6,550 bases of DNA. Origin: Candidatus Aminicenantota bacterium. GTDB lineage: Bacteria > Acidobacteriota > UBA4820 > DSQY01. This document shows positions 1-5,204 of the stretch, piece by piece. Below the pieces are notes generated by a model, which saw only the letters and a program-made list of their open reading frames with translations, was not told the DNA's origin and made no database searches. The DNA lies in the NCBI GenBank assembly GCA_027365515.1, contig DAHXMK010000164.1:1-6550 (forward strand), given 5' to 3'. Positions within the stretch are counted from its first letter, which is position 1. Each line of letters opens with the position of its first letter. The translations under genes and the position numbers were made by a program.

Positions 1-549
1 CCCGAGGACGTCGTGGCCGGCGCGCTCGCTGGGGCCGTGGAGACGTCCGGCCCAGAATCAGCTTACATTCCTCCCGGCGAGGTCGCCTCCTACAAGGCGC
101 TTCAAGCGCAATCCGCCGCCCTTCCGCTATTCGTCACGAAGGGCCAGGACTTCGCCAAGGTGCTCGCCGTCTTTCCTCAAACCGACCCGGTGGTGAAGGT
201 CGGGGACGGCCTCAGGTTCATTAACGGCAAGAGCACCTTTGACATGACCTACCCTCAGGTGGCAGAAGCGCTGCGCGGCCCTGCGGGCGAGGAGGCGAAG
301 TGCGTCTTCATCAAGCCGGAGACTTGGCAGAGCTACACGGTCGTCTTGAAGCGGCGGCCCTACCCGGAGGCGAGCGTCGCGGAGCTTGCGGGCGGCGGAG
401 CGGTAGTGGCCGTCCCTTCGCTGGAAGCCGCGCCTCCGAAGGATCTGGCTTCGAAGCTAGGCCAGGCCAAAGGCCCGTTCATCATTGACCTCAGGGGATG
501 CGCCTCGGAAAGCGATTCGGACGCGCTTTCGTGGGCGAGCCTTGCGTGA
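1..549 (+). CDS. S41-family C-terminal processing peptidase (CtpA/Prc type), front part only, catalytic half missing
   Basis: The frame is open at the left edge of the window and stops with TGA at 547-549, giving 182 residues. The opening stretch, with PESAYIPPGEV, matches the helical region that precedes the PDZ domain in CtpA-type proteases (usual form DPHSxYL.PEE). A PDZ domain follows at about residues 40-117, recognisable from VKVGDGLRFINGKS and ALRGPAGEEAKCVFIK. The protease domain then begins with the strand FIIDLRG (about 160-166), the usual (L/I)xxDLRxN of S41 enzymes, and the frame ends only 16 residues later. The catalytic Ser and Lys of S41 peptidases lie well beyond this point, so the product as written cannot be an active protease. 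These are normally periplasmic or lipoprotein serine proteases acting on envelope proteins and peptidoglycan hydrolases. The last 59 bp overlap the 3' end of the opposing M23 gene, and both genes appear broken here. The family call is firm; whether this is a real pseudogene or an assembly join is open. Confidence 0.75.
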   Translation, partial: PEDVVAGALAGAVETSGPESAYIPPGEVASYKALQAQSAALPLFVTKGQDFAKVLAVFPQTDPVVKVGDGLRFINGKSTFDMTYPQVAEALRGPAGEEAKCVFIKPETWQSYTVVLKRRPYPEASVAELAGGGAVVAVPSLEAAPPKDLASKLGQAKGPFIIDLRGCASESDSDALSWASLA

Positions 550-1624
550 CGACCTCCTCGTCCTTGGCCTTGACCTCGTCGAGGTGGCTGTAAATCGTAA
601 AGAAACCGCCGGGGTGGCTCAGAATAACTGTGTAGCCGTAACCGGAGAGCCAGCCGGCGAATGCCACCGTCCCGTCGAAAACCGCCTGCACCGGCGCGCC
701 GAGCTGGGCGTCAATGTCGAGGCCCGGGTGGGGGACCCTGGTATGAAAGCGCGGGTGGACGTAGTCGCCGTATCCTATCGCCACTCTTCCCGAAAGCGGC
801 ATGGGCAGATGGCCCTTGGCCTCGGACATATCCTTGCTGTACATGTCAACCCTGGTCTTGAACGAAAGGTCCTTCAGGTACCGGTCCATCGAGCGGGCCG
901 CCTGGAGCGACTCATCGAGCGCCTTGCGGGAGGTTTCGCGCTCGCGGCCGAGCTTGTCGAGTTCGGTCGTGAGCTGGGACTGCTGCTGAAGAAGCGACTG
1001 GTGCTCCGAATCCGCCATCACTTCGGCCTTCTTCAGCCTCGCCTCGCTTTGCGCGAGCGTGGTTTGGGCCGCCTCCTGTCGCGGGATGGATTCGGCGTAC
1101 ATGGCTAGCGCCGCCTTGTCGCGCTCCGCGAGCGCCGCTAGGTAAAGGCCGGCCTCCCTCATGTCCTGGGTGCCGCCCACCGCGAAATAGACGCGGTACT
1201 CCTGCAGAAGCCCGAGCGCGTAGCGTTCCCGCATTCTGCCCAGAAGATACCGCTTGGTCGCGACGTTCTCCGCTTTCAGGGACTCCAAGTCCTGGCGGGC
1301 TTTCACGACGGCCGCGGAAGCCGCCTCGCGCTCGACCTTGATTCTGTCCAACGTGGCCTCAGTCAGCCGGACCCTCCGCTTCAAGAGGTCAAGCTTGTCC
1401 CAGAGGCTCTGCTGCTTTCCGGCGATCTGGGCGACTTGCTCGCCGAGGCGGCGGATTTGCGCGTCAAGGTCCTTGGGCGACGGCTCGGCCCCCGAAGCGG
1501 CGAGAGCCGCGTGAGCAGAGATGGCGAGGAGCCATCCCGCGAAAAGCCAGAGGAGGCTCCATCGTGAAGGCGCTTCTTTTCGGGCAGTCATTTCAAGCCC
1601 ATCCGAACGGCCCAGCGGCCTCAC
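491..1624 (-). CDS. Murein hydrolase activator, EnvC/NlpD-like M23 peptidase, C-terminally truncated
   Basis: 377 residues. A signal peptide (hydrophobic core about residues 22-38, ending AHAALA-A) is followed by a long coiled coil (about 50-260, rich in Leu, Glu, Arg and Gln) and a LytM/M23 domain from about 279. In the domain I see GYGDYVHPRF, HPGLDI (H299 and D303, positions of zinc ligands), GWLSGYGYTVIL and IYSHL (H347). After VVTQG (residue 362, near base 539) the expected glycine turn and the final HLHFE-type zinc-binding motif are absent; instead there is an Arg/Pro-rich tail of 15 residues. About 40 residues of the domain are therefore lost. Intact relatives are periplasmic proteins with a coiled coil that bind FtsEX and activate amidases, or that cut peptidoglycan cross-links. 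The GTG start at 1624 overlaps the purA stop by 4 nt, indicating translational coupling. An ATG at 1591 gives a more ordinary signal peptide (MTARKEAPSRW) and may be the true start. Family certain, functionality doubtful. Confidence 0.85.
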   Translation of the reverse strand: MRPLGRSDGLEMTARKEAPSRWSLLWLFAGWLLAISAHAALAASGAEPSPKDLDAQIRRLGEQVAQIAGKQQSLWDKLDLLKRRVRLTEATLDRIKVEREAASAAVVKARQDLESLKAENVATKRYLLGRMRERYALGLLQEYRVYFAVGGTQDMREAGLYLAALAERDKAALAMYAESIPRQEAAQTTLAQSEARLKKAEVMADSEHQSLLQQQSQLTTELDKLGRERETSRKALDESLQAARSMDRYLKDLSFKTRVDMYSKDMSEAKGHLPMPLSGRVAIGYGDYVHPRFHTRVPHPGLDIDAQLGAPVQAVFDGTVAFAGWLSGYGYTVILSHPGGFFTIYSHLDEVKAKDEEVVTQGSPTKARPNRFPRRIP

Positions 1625-2925
1625 ACCCCCAGGATTTCGCGCAGCGACGCGTCGCGCACGATGGTGTGCGCCCTGTCCGGACCGGTCGAGAGAATCACGA
1701 CCGGCACGCCGAGGATCTTCTCAAGGTGCTCCACGTACCTTCTGGCGTTTTCGGGAAGCTTGTCCCACGACGTGAGGCCGAAGATTTCGCTTTTCCAGCC
1801 GGGCAGCGTTTCGTAAACCGGCTCGGCTTCCTCGAAGATCCAAGGAGCGGATGGAAACTCGGTGTATTTCTTTCCCTTGTGGAGGTAGGCGGTGCAGACC
1901 TTCACCTCCGGGAAGACGTCGAGCACGTCCATCAATGTGAGCGCGATCCCGTCGAGGGCGTTCACCCTCACCGAGTGGCGCGCGGCGACGGCGTCGAACC
2001 ACCCGCACCGCCTCGGCCTGCCCGTCGTGGTGCCGTACTCGTGGCCACGCTCGCGGATCGTATCGCCGGTCGCGTCCTTGAGTTCCGTCGCGAACGGCCC
2101 GCCGCCGACCCTCGTGCAGTAAGCCTTGAAAACGCCCACCACGCTTCCGATGCGAGTCGGCGAGACGCCGAGGCCCGTGCACGCCCCGCCGGCCGTCGAG
2201 CTGGATGAGGTGACGAAGGGATACGTTCCGTGGTCAACGTCCAGCATCGTCCCCTGGGCGCCTTCCAGAAGGACCCTCTTGCCCTCGTCAATGGCCGAGT
2301 TGACAAGAATGGATGTGTCGGTGACGAGAGGAGCGAGTATCTCGGCGAGCTCCGCGAACCTGGAGACCACGCCGTCCGGCTCTATTCCGTCGCGCCCGAA
2401 GACCGCCTTGATGTACCGGTTCTTGGCCTCGCTGAGCCGCCGCACTTCCGCCGCGAGCTTCGCCTTGTCGGTCAGGAAGACGGCCTTGATGCCCTCCCTC
2501 GTGTACTTGCTCTCGTAGCAGGGGCCGATTCCGCGGCCCGTCGTGCCGATTTTCGCCGCCCCTTTCTGCTCCTCGCGAAGCTGGTCTATGAGCGCGTGGT
2601 GAGGCAATAGCAGGTGCGCCCTGTCGGAGATGCGCAGCGCGCTCGAATCTATCCCCGATTCGTTCAGGGAGGAGATTTCCTTGACCAGCGCCTCTGGGTC
2701 AATGACGATGCCGTTGCCGATGATGCAAGGCTTCCTGGCGGCGAGGATTCCGGACGGGACGAGATGGAGCGCGTACTTCTTGGGCCCCAAAGTCACCGTG
2801 TGGCCGGCGTTGTGGCCGCCCTGGTAGCGCGCCACCACGTCGGAGGCGTCGGACAGCAGGTTGACCATCTTCCCCTTGCCCTCGTCGCCCCATTGCCCTC
2901 CCACTATCACCATCGGAAATCGCAT
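1621..2925 (-). CDS. purA: Adenylosuccinate synthetase (IMP-aspartate ligase)
   Basis: A 434-residue, full-length cytosolic enzyme of AMP biosynthesis. It joins IMP and aspartate using GTP to give adenylosuccinate. The signature GGQWGDEGKGK is at residues 9-19 (D14 is the catalytic aspartate position). GGHNAGHT ends at residue 43 (H42 is the second catalytic residue). GTTGRGIGPCYESK (127-140) fits the family pattern GIGPxYxxK. Also present are EGAQGTMLDVDHGTYPF (221-237), the arginine loop CTRVGGGPFATEL (270-282), GTTTGRPRRCGWFD (298-311) and the guanine-binding STGPDR (413-418). No key residue is missing and the length is normal. The ATG is preceded by a strong SD (GGAGGG, 6-7 nt spacing) and a plausible extended -10 element. 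The stop overlaps the start of the downstream M23 gene, so the two are probably co-transcribed although their functions are unrelated. Confidence 0.98.
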   Translation of the reverse strand: MRFPMVIVGGQWGDEGKGKMVNLLSDASDVVARYQGGHNAGHTVTLGPKKYALHLVPSGILAARKPCIIGNGIVIDPEALVKEISSLNESGIDSSALRISDRAHLLLPHHALIDQLREEQKGAAKIGTTGRGIGPCYESKYTREGIKAVFLTDKAKLAAEVRRLSEAKNRYIKAVFGRDGIEPDGVVSRFAELAEILAPLVTDTSILVNSAIDEGKRVLLEGAQGTMLDVDHGTYPFVTSSSSTAGGACTGLGVSPTRIGSVVGVFKAYCTRVGGGPFATELKDATGDTIRERGHEYGTTTGRPRRCGWFDAVAARHSVRVNALDGIALTLMDVLDVFPEVKVCTAYLHKGKKYTEFPSAPWIFEEAEPVYETLPGWKSEIFGLTSWDKLPENARRYVEHLEKILGVPVVILSTGPDRAHTIVRDASLREILGV

Positions 2926-2932
2926 GACGGTC

Positions 2933-2955
2933 CCTCCAAAGGCTTGATTCTATCA
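2933..2955 (-). promoter_or_regulatory. purA ribosome binding site and probable extended -10 promoter element
   Basis: Reading on the minus strand, TGATAGAAT (2955-2947) matches an extended -10 (TGnTAnAAT) and lies about 22 bp ahead of the start codon. GGAGGG (2938-2933) is a near-perfect SD, 7 nt from the ATG. No good -35 hexamer is seen at 16-18 bp, which is tolerable for an extended -10 promoter. The inferred leader is only about 15 nt long, so it holds no room for a riboswitch or attenuator. Confidence 0.45.
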
Positions 2956-3008
2956 CAAGAGGAGGCCGCGCTTGCGTTTGCGCGCCCGCGCTTCGCGCGA
3001 AAGATATG

Positions 3009-3180
3009 TTCACCACGGAGACACGGAGGACGCGAAGGAAAGAACGTAAGAAGTTGTAGGAGGCGTCTCCAGACGCCGATCCGGCCGAAGGCCGAAAGAA
3101 AAGACATTTCACCACAAAGAACACCAAGCACACGAAGGGAAGAACGTGAGAAGTTGTAGGAGGCGTCTCCAGACGCCGAT
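3009..3180. repeat. Two direct copies of a 72-73 bp intergenic repeat carrying a hairpin
   Basis: Copy 1 is 3009-3080 and copy 2 is 3108-3180, offset by 100 bp at their 3' ends. The last 40 bp (3041-3080 and 3141-3180) differ at only one position (A3048 versus G3148). The first 32-33 bp both begin TTCACCAC and end CGAAGG but have diverged between (an ACACGGAGG-type purine-rich stretch). Each copy ends in a hairpin, GGCGTCT-CC-AGACGCC (3062-3077 and 3162-3177), with 7-bp perfect arms. The 27-bp spacer holds a second small hairpin, CGGCC-GAA-GGCCG. Open frames across this stretch have no recognisable product and I treat them as noncoding. Such ACCACGGAGACACGG-like blocks are, from my general knowledge, recurrent in several environmental bacterial genomes; their function is unknown. 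Confidence 0.85.
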
Positions 3181-3195
3181 TGCGGCAATTCATGC

Positions 3196-3224
3196 GCATT
3201 CGGGCTCTGGAGAGCCCTCCCACG
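3196..3224 (-). repeat. Third, inverted member of the hairpin repeat family
   Basis: Read on the minus strand this segment is GGGAGGGCTCTCC followed by AGAGCCCGAAT. It has the same frame as the two copies at 3055-3080 and 3155-3180 (GGAG, 6-nt arm, CC loop, 6-nt arm, CGA). The arms are GGGCTCT and AGAGCCC (3202-3208 and 3211-3217 on the plus strand) in place of GGCGTCT and AGACGCC. Two arm positions have swapped C and G on both sides, so pairing is kept. Confidence 0.6.
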
Positions 3225-3274
3225 TGGAGAGCCTCTGCGCCGCCCTCCCGTTCGCGTGTCCGCGCAAGGCCGAT

Positions 3275-3305
3275 GGGCGCCGCCGCTTCGCGGCGGCATG
3301 CGCCC
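3275..3305. repeat. GC-rich hairpin in the purA-side intergenic region
   Basis: GCCGCCGC (3279-3286), loop TTC, GCGGCGGC (3290-3297) form a perfect 8-bp stem. It can be extended by GGGC (3275-3278) pairing with GCCC (3302-3305) across a 4-nt bulge. No T-run follows on either strand, so it is not a classical intrinsic terminator. It is part of a run of palindromes in this gene-free stretch (others at 3315-3329 and 3351-3364). Confidence 0.5.
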
Positions 3306-3318
3306 GATTTGGAATCCC

Positions 3319-3405
3319 GTTGAACGGGACGCCATCCAGTGTCACATGCTTTTCGCAAGCGAAACCACGGGCCGTGTGACGGCTCAATGCGACGTATGGT
3401 TGGGC
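3319..3405 (-). other. Possible attC-like recombination site behind the secreted-protein gene
   Basis: Beginning 7 nt after the stop of the gene ending at 3413, the minus strand has GCCCAAC (3405-3399), an exact match to the integron R'' consensus RYYYAAC. 87 bp on is GTTCAAC (3325-3319), one mismatch from the R' consensus GTTRRRY. Between them are paired blocks GTCACA with TGTGAC, and TTTCGC-TT-GCGAAA (3351-3364) at the apex. The R' end overlaps another palindrome (3315-3329), so its boundary is ambiguous and this is the weakest of the internal sites. Confidence 0.3.
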
Positions 3406-3412
3406 GAGTCTG

Positions 3413-3922
3413 CTATTTGGGAACGTGCAAGGCCTTCTGCACCCAAGCGTCGAAAAAAGAAATCAGGATGGAGTCCCTAGTTTGATGAAAGCACTGTTCA
3501 TCACTATCGGCGCAACTACCGTGACGTCGGAAGTGCAAGGGAGTTCCGCTATGTATGCCCATCAAGCCTCCACTCTCGCCAAAGACCAGCACATCGCGCG
3601 TGTTGCCTTCCACAACTTCTCCGCCAGACTTGTACCAGCCGCCAAAACGAACGGTTGGGAGCCTGCCTGGGTTCGGATGGGGTGTCCCTCGAGATACCCA
3701 TATTTCTTGATACTCGATCTCTTGAAAGATTTGCTTTGGCAACAGCCTAATCATTTTGGCCTCGCGCACAAGTTGCCCATGGACATCGGGAAGCGGTGAG
3801 GAATCTTGCCAGGGACCATGCCAAGCATAGTACTCATACATAGAAAAATGTGATGATACGCTCTGTGCCTGTAACTGAAGCAGCAGAAGCAAGGAAAGCA
3901 GAGCAAGAGGAAATCGCCTCAT
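3413..3922 (-). CDS. Secreted protein of unknown function
   Basis: 169 residues that I do not recognise. The N-terminus is a textbook Sec signal (MRRF, then a Leu-rich core at 7-16, probable cleavage near residues 19-24), so the mature protein of about 145 residues is exported. The mature part is rich in Trp, Tyr, His and Gly (for example YEYYAWHGPW and RFGGWYKSGGE). It has one pair of cysteines (137 and 144) that could form a disulfide, and no further membrane segment. The ATG is preceded by AAAGGA with 8-nt spacing. The gene lies in the AT-richer island, 39 bp after the stop of the upstream membrane-protein gene and 17 nt after that gene's putative attC core site; its own stop is followed at once by an integron-like core heptamer. 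Codon use looks unlike the GC-rich flanking genes, which suggests acquisition. Confidence 0.7.
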   Translation of the reverse strand: MRRFPLALLSLLLLLQLQAQSVSSHFSMYEYYAWHGPWQDSSPLPDVHGQLVREAKMIRLLPKQIFQEIEYQEIWVSRGTPHPNPGRLPTVRFGGWYKSGGEVVEGNTRDVLVFGESGGLMGIHSGTPLHFRRHGSCADSDEQCFHQTRDSILISFFDAWVQKALHVPK

Positions 3923-3939
3923 CGCTCGAATCCTTTCGG

Positions 3940-4054
3940 GACTAACGCGCTGATCAGCGAATCAGGCGTCAGTATAGAGCATCTGGAACGGGGAAGCACC
4001 CCCACGACGTGTTCCCCATTTCTGGTGCCTGTCTGCTGAAACTGATGGTCGGGC
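3940..4054 (-). other. Candidate attC recombination site (115 bp) overlapping the 3' end of the membrane-protein gene
   Basis: On the minus strand the segment runs from GCCCGAC (4054-4048, one mismatch to RYYYAAC) to GTTAGTC (3946-3940, one mismatch to GTTRRRY, preceded by the usual GCG). The interior is one long imperfect palindrome. CATCAG pairs with CTGAT, TTTCAG with CTGATTC, GACAG with CTGAC, GCACCAG with a near complement, and GGGGAA-CAC with GTG-C-TTCCCC, leaving an unpaired base as in attC extrahelical bases. The paired blocks occur in the right nested order over the whole length. The next gene starts 17 nt after the site. No folding program or covariance model was run. Confidence 0.42.
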
Positions 4055-4426
4055 CCCCCTGCGCCCACAGACAAGACGAGCAACAATCGCCAAGAGAATT
4101 GTCAATGTGAACCATGCCTGTATGAAAAGGACGCTAGCCATAGTTCCGAGTGGCTCTATTTCAATAGACGCTGGCCTGACGCCCCAATCGACGCCATGAA
4201 GAAGAATGACAGCCACGCCATTAATATAGAAAAGGCATGTGAAGCAGAACAACGCGATGGCGATAAAACGGAATGCTCTTGTCTTACTGCGAGCGACTAT
4301 GGCTGTGCTAAGTACGAGCACTAGCGCAATACCGGCCATGATCATTATGCTCCGGAATGTCAATACGCTTTCTGACCATTGGATCTCAACGTTCATGGCC
4401 CATTCTCTCTTTGCCCACGCCGCCAC
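3962..4426 (-). CDS. Small inner-membrane protein of unknown function, three predicted helices
   Basis: 154 residues from a GTG at 4426 (preceded by GAGAAAGG), or 144 from the ATG at 4396. Three hydrophobic segments stand out: about 27-46 (IMIMAGIALVLVLSTAIVA), 53-76 (containing CFTCLFYINGVAVILL) and 96-119 (containing FTLTILLAIVARLVC). The loop between helices 2 and 3 (WGVRPASIEIEPLG) is short and acidic. A basic tail follows (GRRGARPS and beyond). I recognise no family. The last 30 residues or so are encoded inside the putative attC palindrome, so that tail may be cassette-site sequence read through and not part of the ancestral protein. It sits between the lipoprotein and secreted-protein genes on the same strand. 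Confidence 0.6.
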   Translation of the reverse strand: MAAWAKREWAMNVEIQWSESVLTFRSIMIMAGIALVLVLSTAIVARSKTRAFRFIAIALFCFTCLFYINGVAVILLHGVDWGVRPASIEIEPLGTMASVLFIQAWFTLTILLAIVARLVCGRRGARPSVSADRHQKWGTRRGGASPFQMLYTDA

Positions 4427-4471
4427 TCAGCGGCCTTTCTCATTATGAATGACCTGAGACGGGCTTGCAAT

Positions 4472-4587
4472 CTTCAACGAGCTTGCAGCTCAGTGCGCCG
4501 TTCCGCTCCAACGCATGGTTTTGCTTCTTCATGCGTTGTAGTGCGACAACAGTTGGCACCAGAACACTTGCCTGATTGCAGTTGGAA
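4472..4587 (-). other. Candidate attC recombination site (116 bp) between lipoprotein and membrane-protein genes
   Basis: It starts 13 nt after the lipoprotein stop with TTCCAAC (4587-4581; only the first base departs from RYYYAAC) and ends with GTTGAAG (4478-4472; only the last base departs from GTTRRRY). The ends are imperfectly complementary: ATCTTC-C-AAC against GTTGAAGATTG, with one extra C. Inside, TCAG pairs with CTGA near each end. The centre is a strong stem, CAACGCATG (4536-4528) with CATGCGTTG (4515-4507), around a 12-nt loop, extended by weaker pairing with unpaired bases. Its length is within 1 bp of the candidate at 3940-4054. Confidence 0.42.
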
Positions 4588-4600
4588 GATGGCCTGCTGG

Positions 4601-4891
4601 TTACCGAAAGCGAATAAGCATGTTTCCTTCGTCATAGGTAATTTCATATTCTAGAGGATAATCATTTGGCAATGGCGGCAATGGAACCCCAGGTGGGATG
4701 AAACTAATCCCGCGGTTGTGTCTGACCGGTATAGTAGTCACCAATGTATCTTGAATAATCGTTGTGGACTCAGGGCTCGCCAGAGGCTGGCCTAGTTGCT
4801 GCTGCAAGTCTGCAGATGGCCTCGCCTGGCTGCAAGCAACCAATATAAGAAGCGCTGCAAATAGCTCTAAGGGGCCTATACTCTGCCTCAT
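4601..4891 (-). CDS. Small outer-membrane-type lipoprotein of unknown function
   Basis: 96 residues from the ATG at 4891. The N-terminus MRQSIGPLELFAALLILVAC is a type II signal peptide with lipobox LVAC; Cys20 would be the lipidated residue, and Ser at +2 favours outer-membrane sorting in proteobacterial-type systems. The mature part is a Gln/Pro-rich linker (about 21-42), then a small segment ending IPPGVPLPPLPNDYPL and EYEITYDEGNMLIRF, which could be one beta hairpin. The frame stays open upstream to an ATG at 4990, but that start would put 33 extra residues before the signal peptide, so I prefer 4891, which has a G-rich SD (GGGGGG, about 7 nt away). The gene is the first of the three same-strand island genes and is followed by a long palindrome. 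No homologue is recognised. Confidence 0.6.
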   Translation of the reverse strand: MRQSIGPLELFAALLILVACSQARPSADLQQQLGQPLASPESTTIIQDTLVTTIPVRHNRGISFIPPGVPLPPLPNDYPLEYEITYDEGNMLIRFR

Positions 4892-4957
4892 GACCGCCCC
4901 CCAGCGGAAAAGAAGTCCAACGCGCATTAGACCGCATACTGAAAGAACCATATTTGG

Positions 4958-5024
4958 AACTAACGCGGCGGCGGAAGCGATCCCTCTCATGCTTCGACTC
5001 TATTCTTTCCGGCCAGGGTTGTCA
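4958..5024 (-). other. Possible short attC-like site at the leading edge of the island
   Basis: On the minus strand a GCGTTAGTT core (R' GTTAGTT at 4964-4958, one mismatch to GTTRRRY) lies about 67 nt ahead of the lipoprotein start. It closely matches the GCGTTAGTC at 3948-3940. A possible partner heptamer TGACAAC (5024-5018) keeps the AAC but is otherwise poor, and internal pairing is limited (CGGAA with TTCCG). It may be the degraded end of a preceding cassette or an unrelated sequence. Confidence 0.22.
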
Positions 5025-5028
5025 AACA

Positions 5029-5055
5029 CGGGCGGCGGGAGAATGCACCCGCCCG
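5029..5055. repeat. GC hairpin at the right end of the island
   Basis: CGGGCGG (5029-5035) and CCGCCCG (5049-5055) form perfect 7-bp arms around a 13-nt loop. There is no T-run on either side, so it is not called a terminator. It lies 5 bp beyond the putative leading core site of the island. Confidence 0.4.
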
Positions 5056-5092
5056 GGATTTGCGTATGCACTTGCGTGTGCCTTGCATCTTT

Positions 5093-5162
5093 CACTACTC
5101 ACTACTCACTACTCACTACTCACGAGTCACCAGTCACTAATCACCAATCACGAGTCACGATT
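5093..5162. repeat. Ten tandem degenerate heptads, consensus CACNANT
   Basis: From 5093 there are four identical CACTACT units, then CACGAGT, CACCAGT, CACTAAT, CACCAAT, CACGAGT and CACGATT, with CAC starting an eleventh unit. CAC, the A at position 5 and the final T are invariant; positions 4 and 6 vary. Because the period is 7, the array stays open in several frames and gives Ser/Thr/His-rich spurious translations; I do not call it coding. It ends beside a 12-bp perfect palindrome, CGCCGCGCGGCG (5175-5186), and 43 bp before the -35 box of the transporter promoter. Confidence 0.9.
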
Positions 5163-5204
5163 CACTGCGCGCGCCGCCGCGCGGCGTTTCGCCGGTTGCC
5201 GGCC

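Noticed and set aside
1564..2610. Several long open frames antisense or out of frame to purA and the M23 gene, on both strands
   Set aside because: They lie within strongly supported genes in a GC-rich region where alternative frames stay open by composition; their translations are low-complexity Arg/Pro/Ala-rich with no domain.
3041..3180. CRISPR-like pair of 40-bp repeats spaced by 60 bp
   Set aside because: Only two copies; the repeat has a short perfect hairpin and the intervening sequence is itself partly repeated, and no cas genes are present.
2614..3379. Open frames across the repeat region upstream of purA, on both strands
   Set aside because: They run through the duplicated repeat and hairpins, and the same peptide is produced from each repeat copy; no start context, no domain.
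4892..4990. N-terminal extension of the lipoprotein to an ATG at 4990
   Set aside because: It would place 33 residues ahead of a complete type II signal peptide and lipobox; the ATG at 4891 fits better.
5029..5055. Intrinsic terminator
   Set aside because: The stem is good but no T-run follows on either strand and no gene ends next to it.
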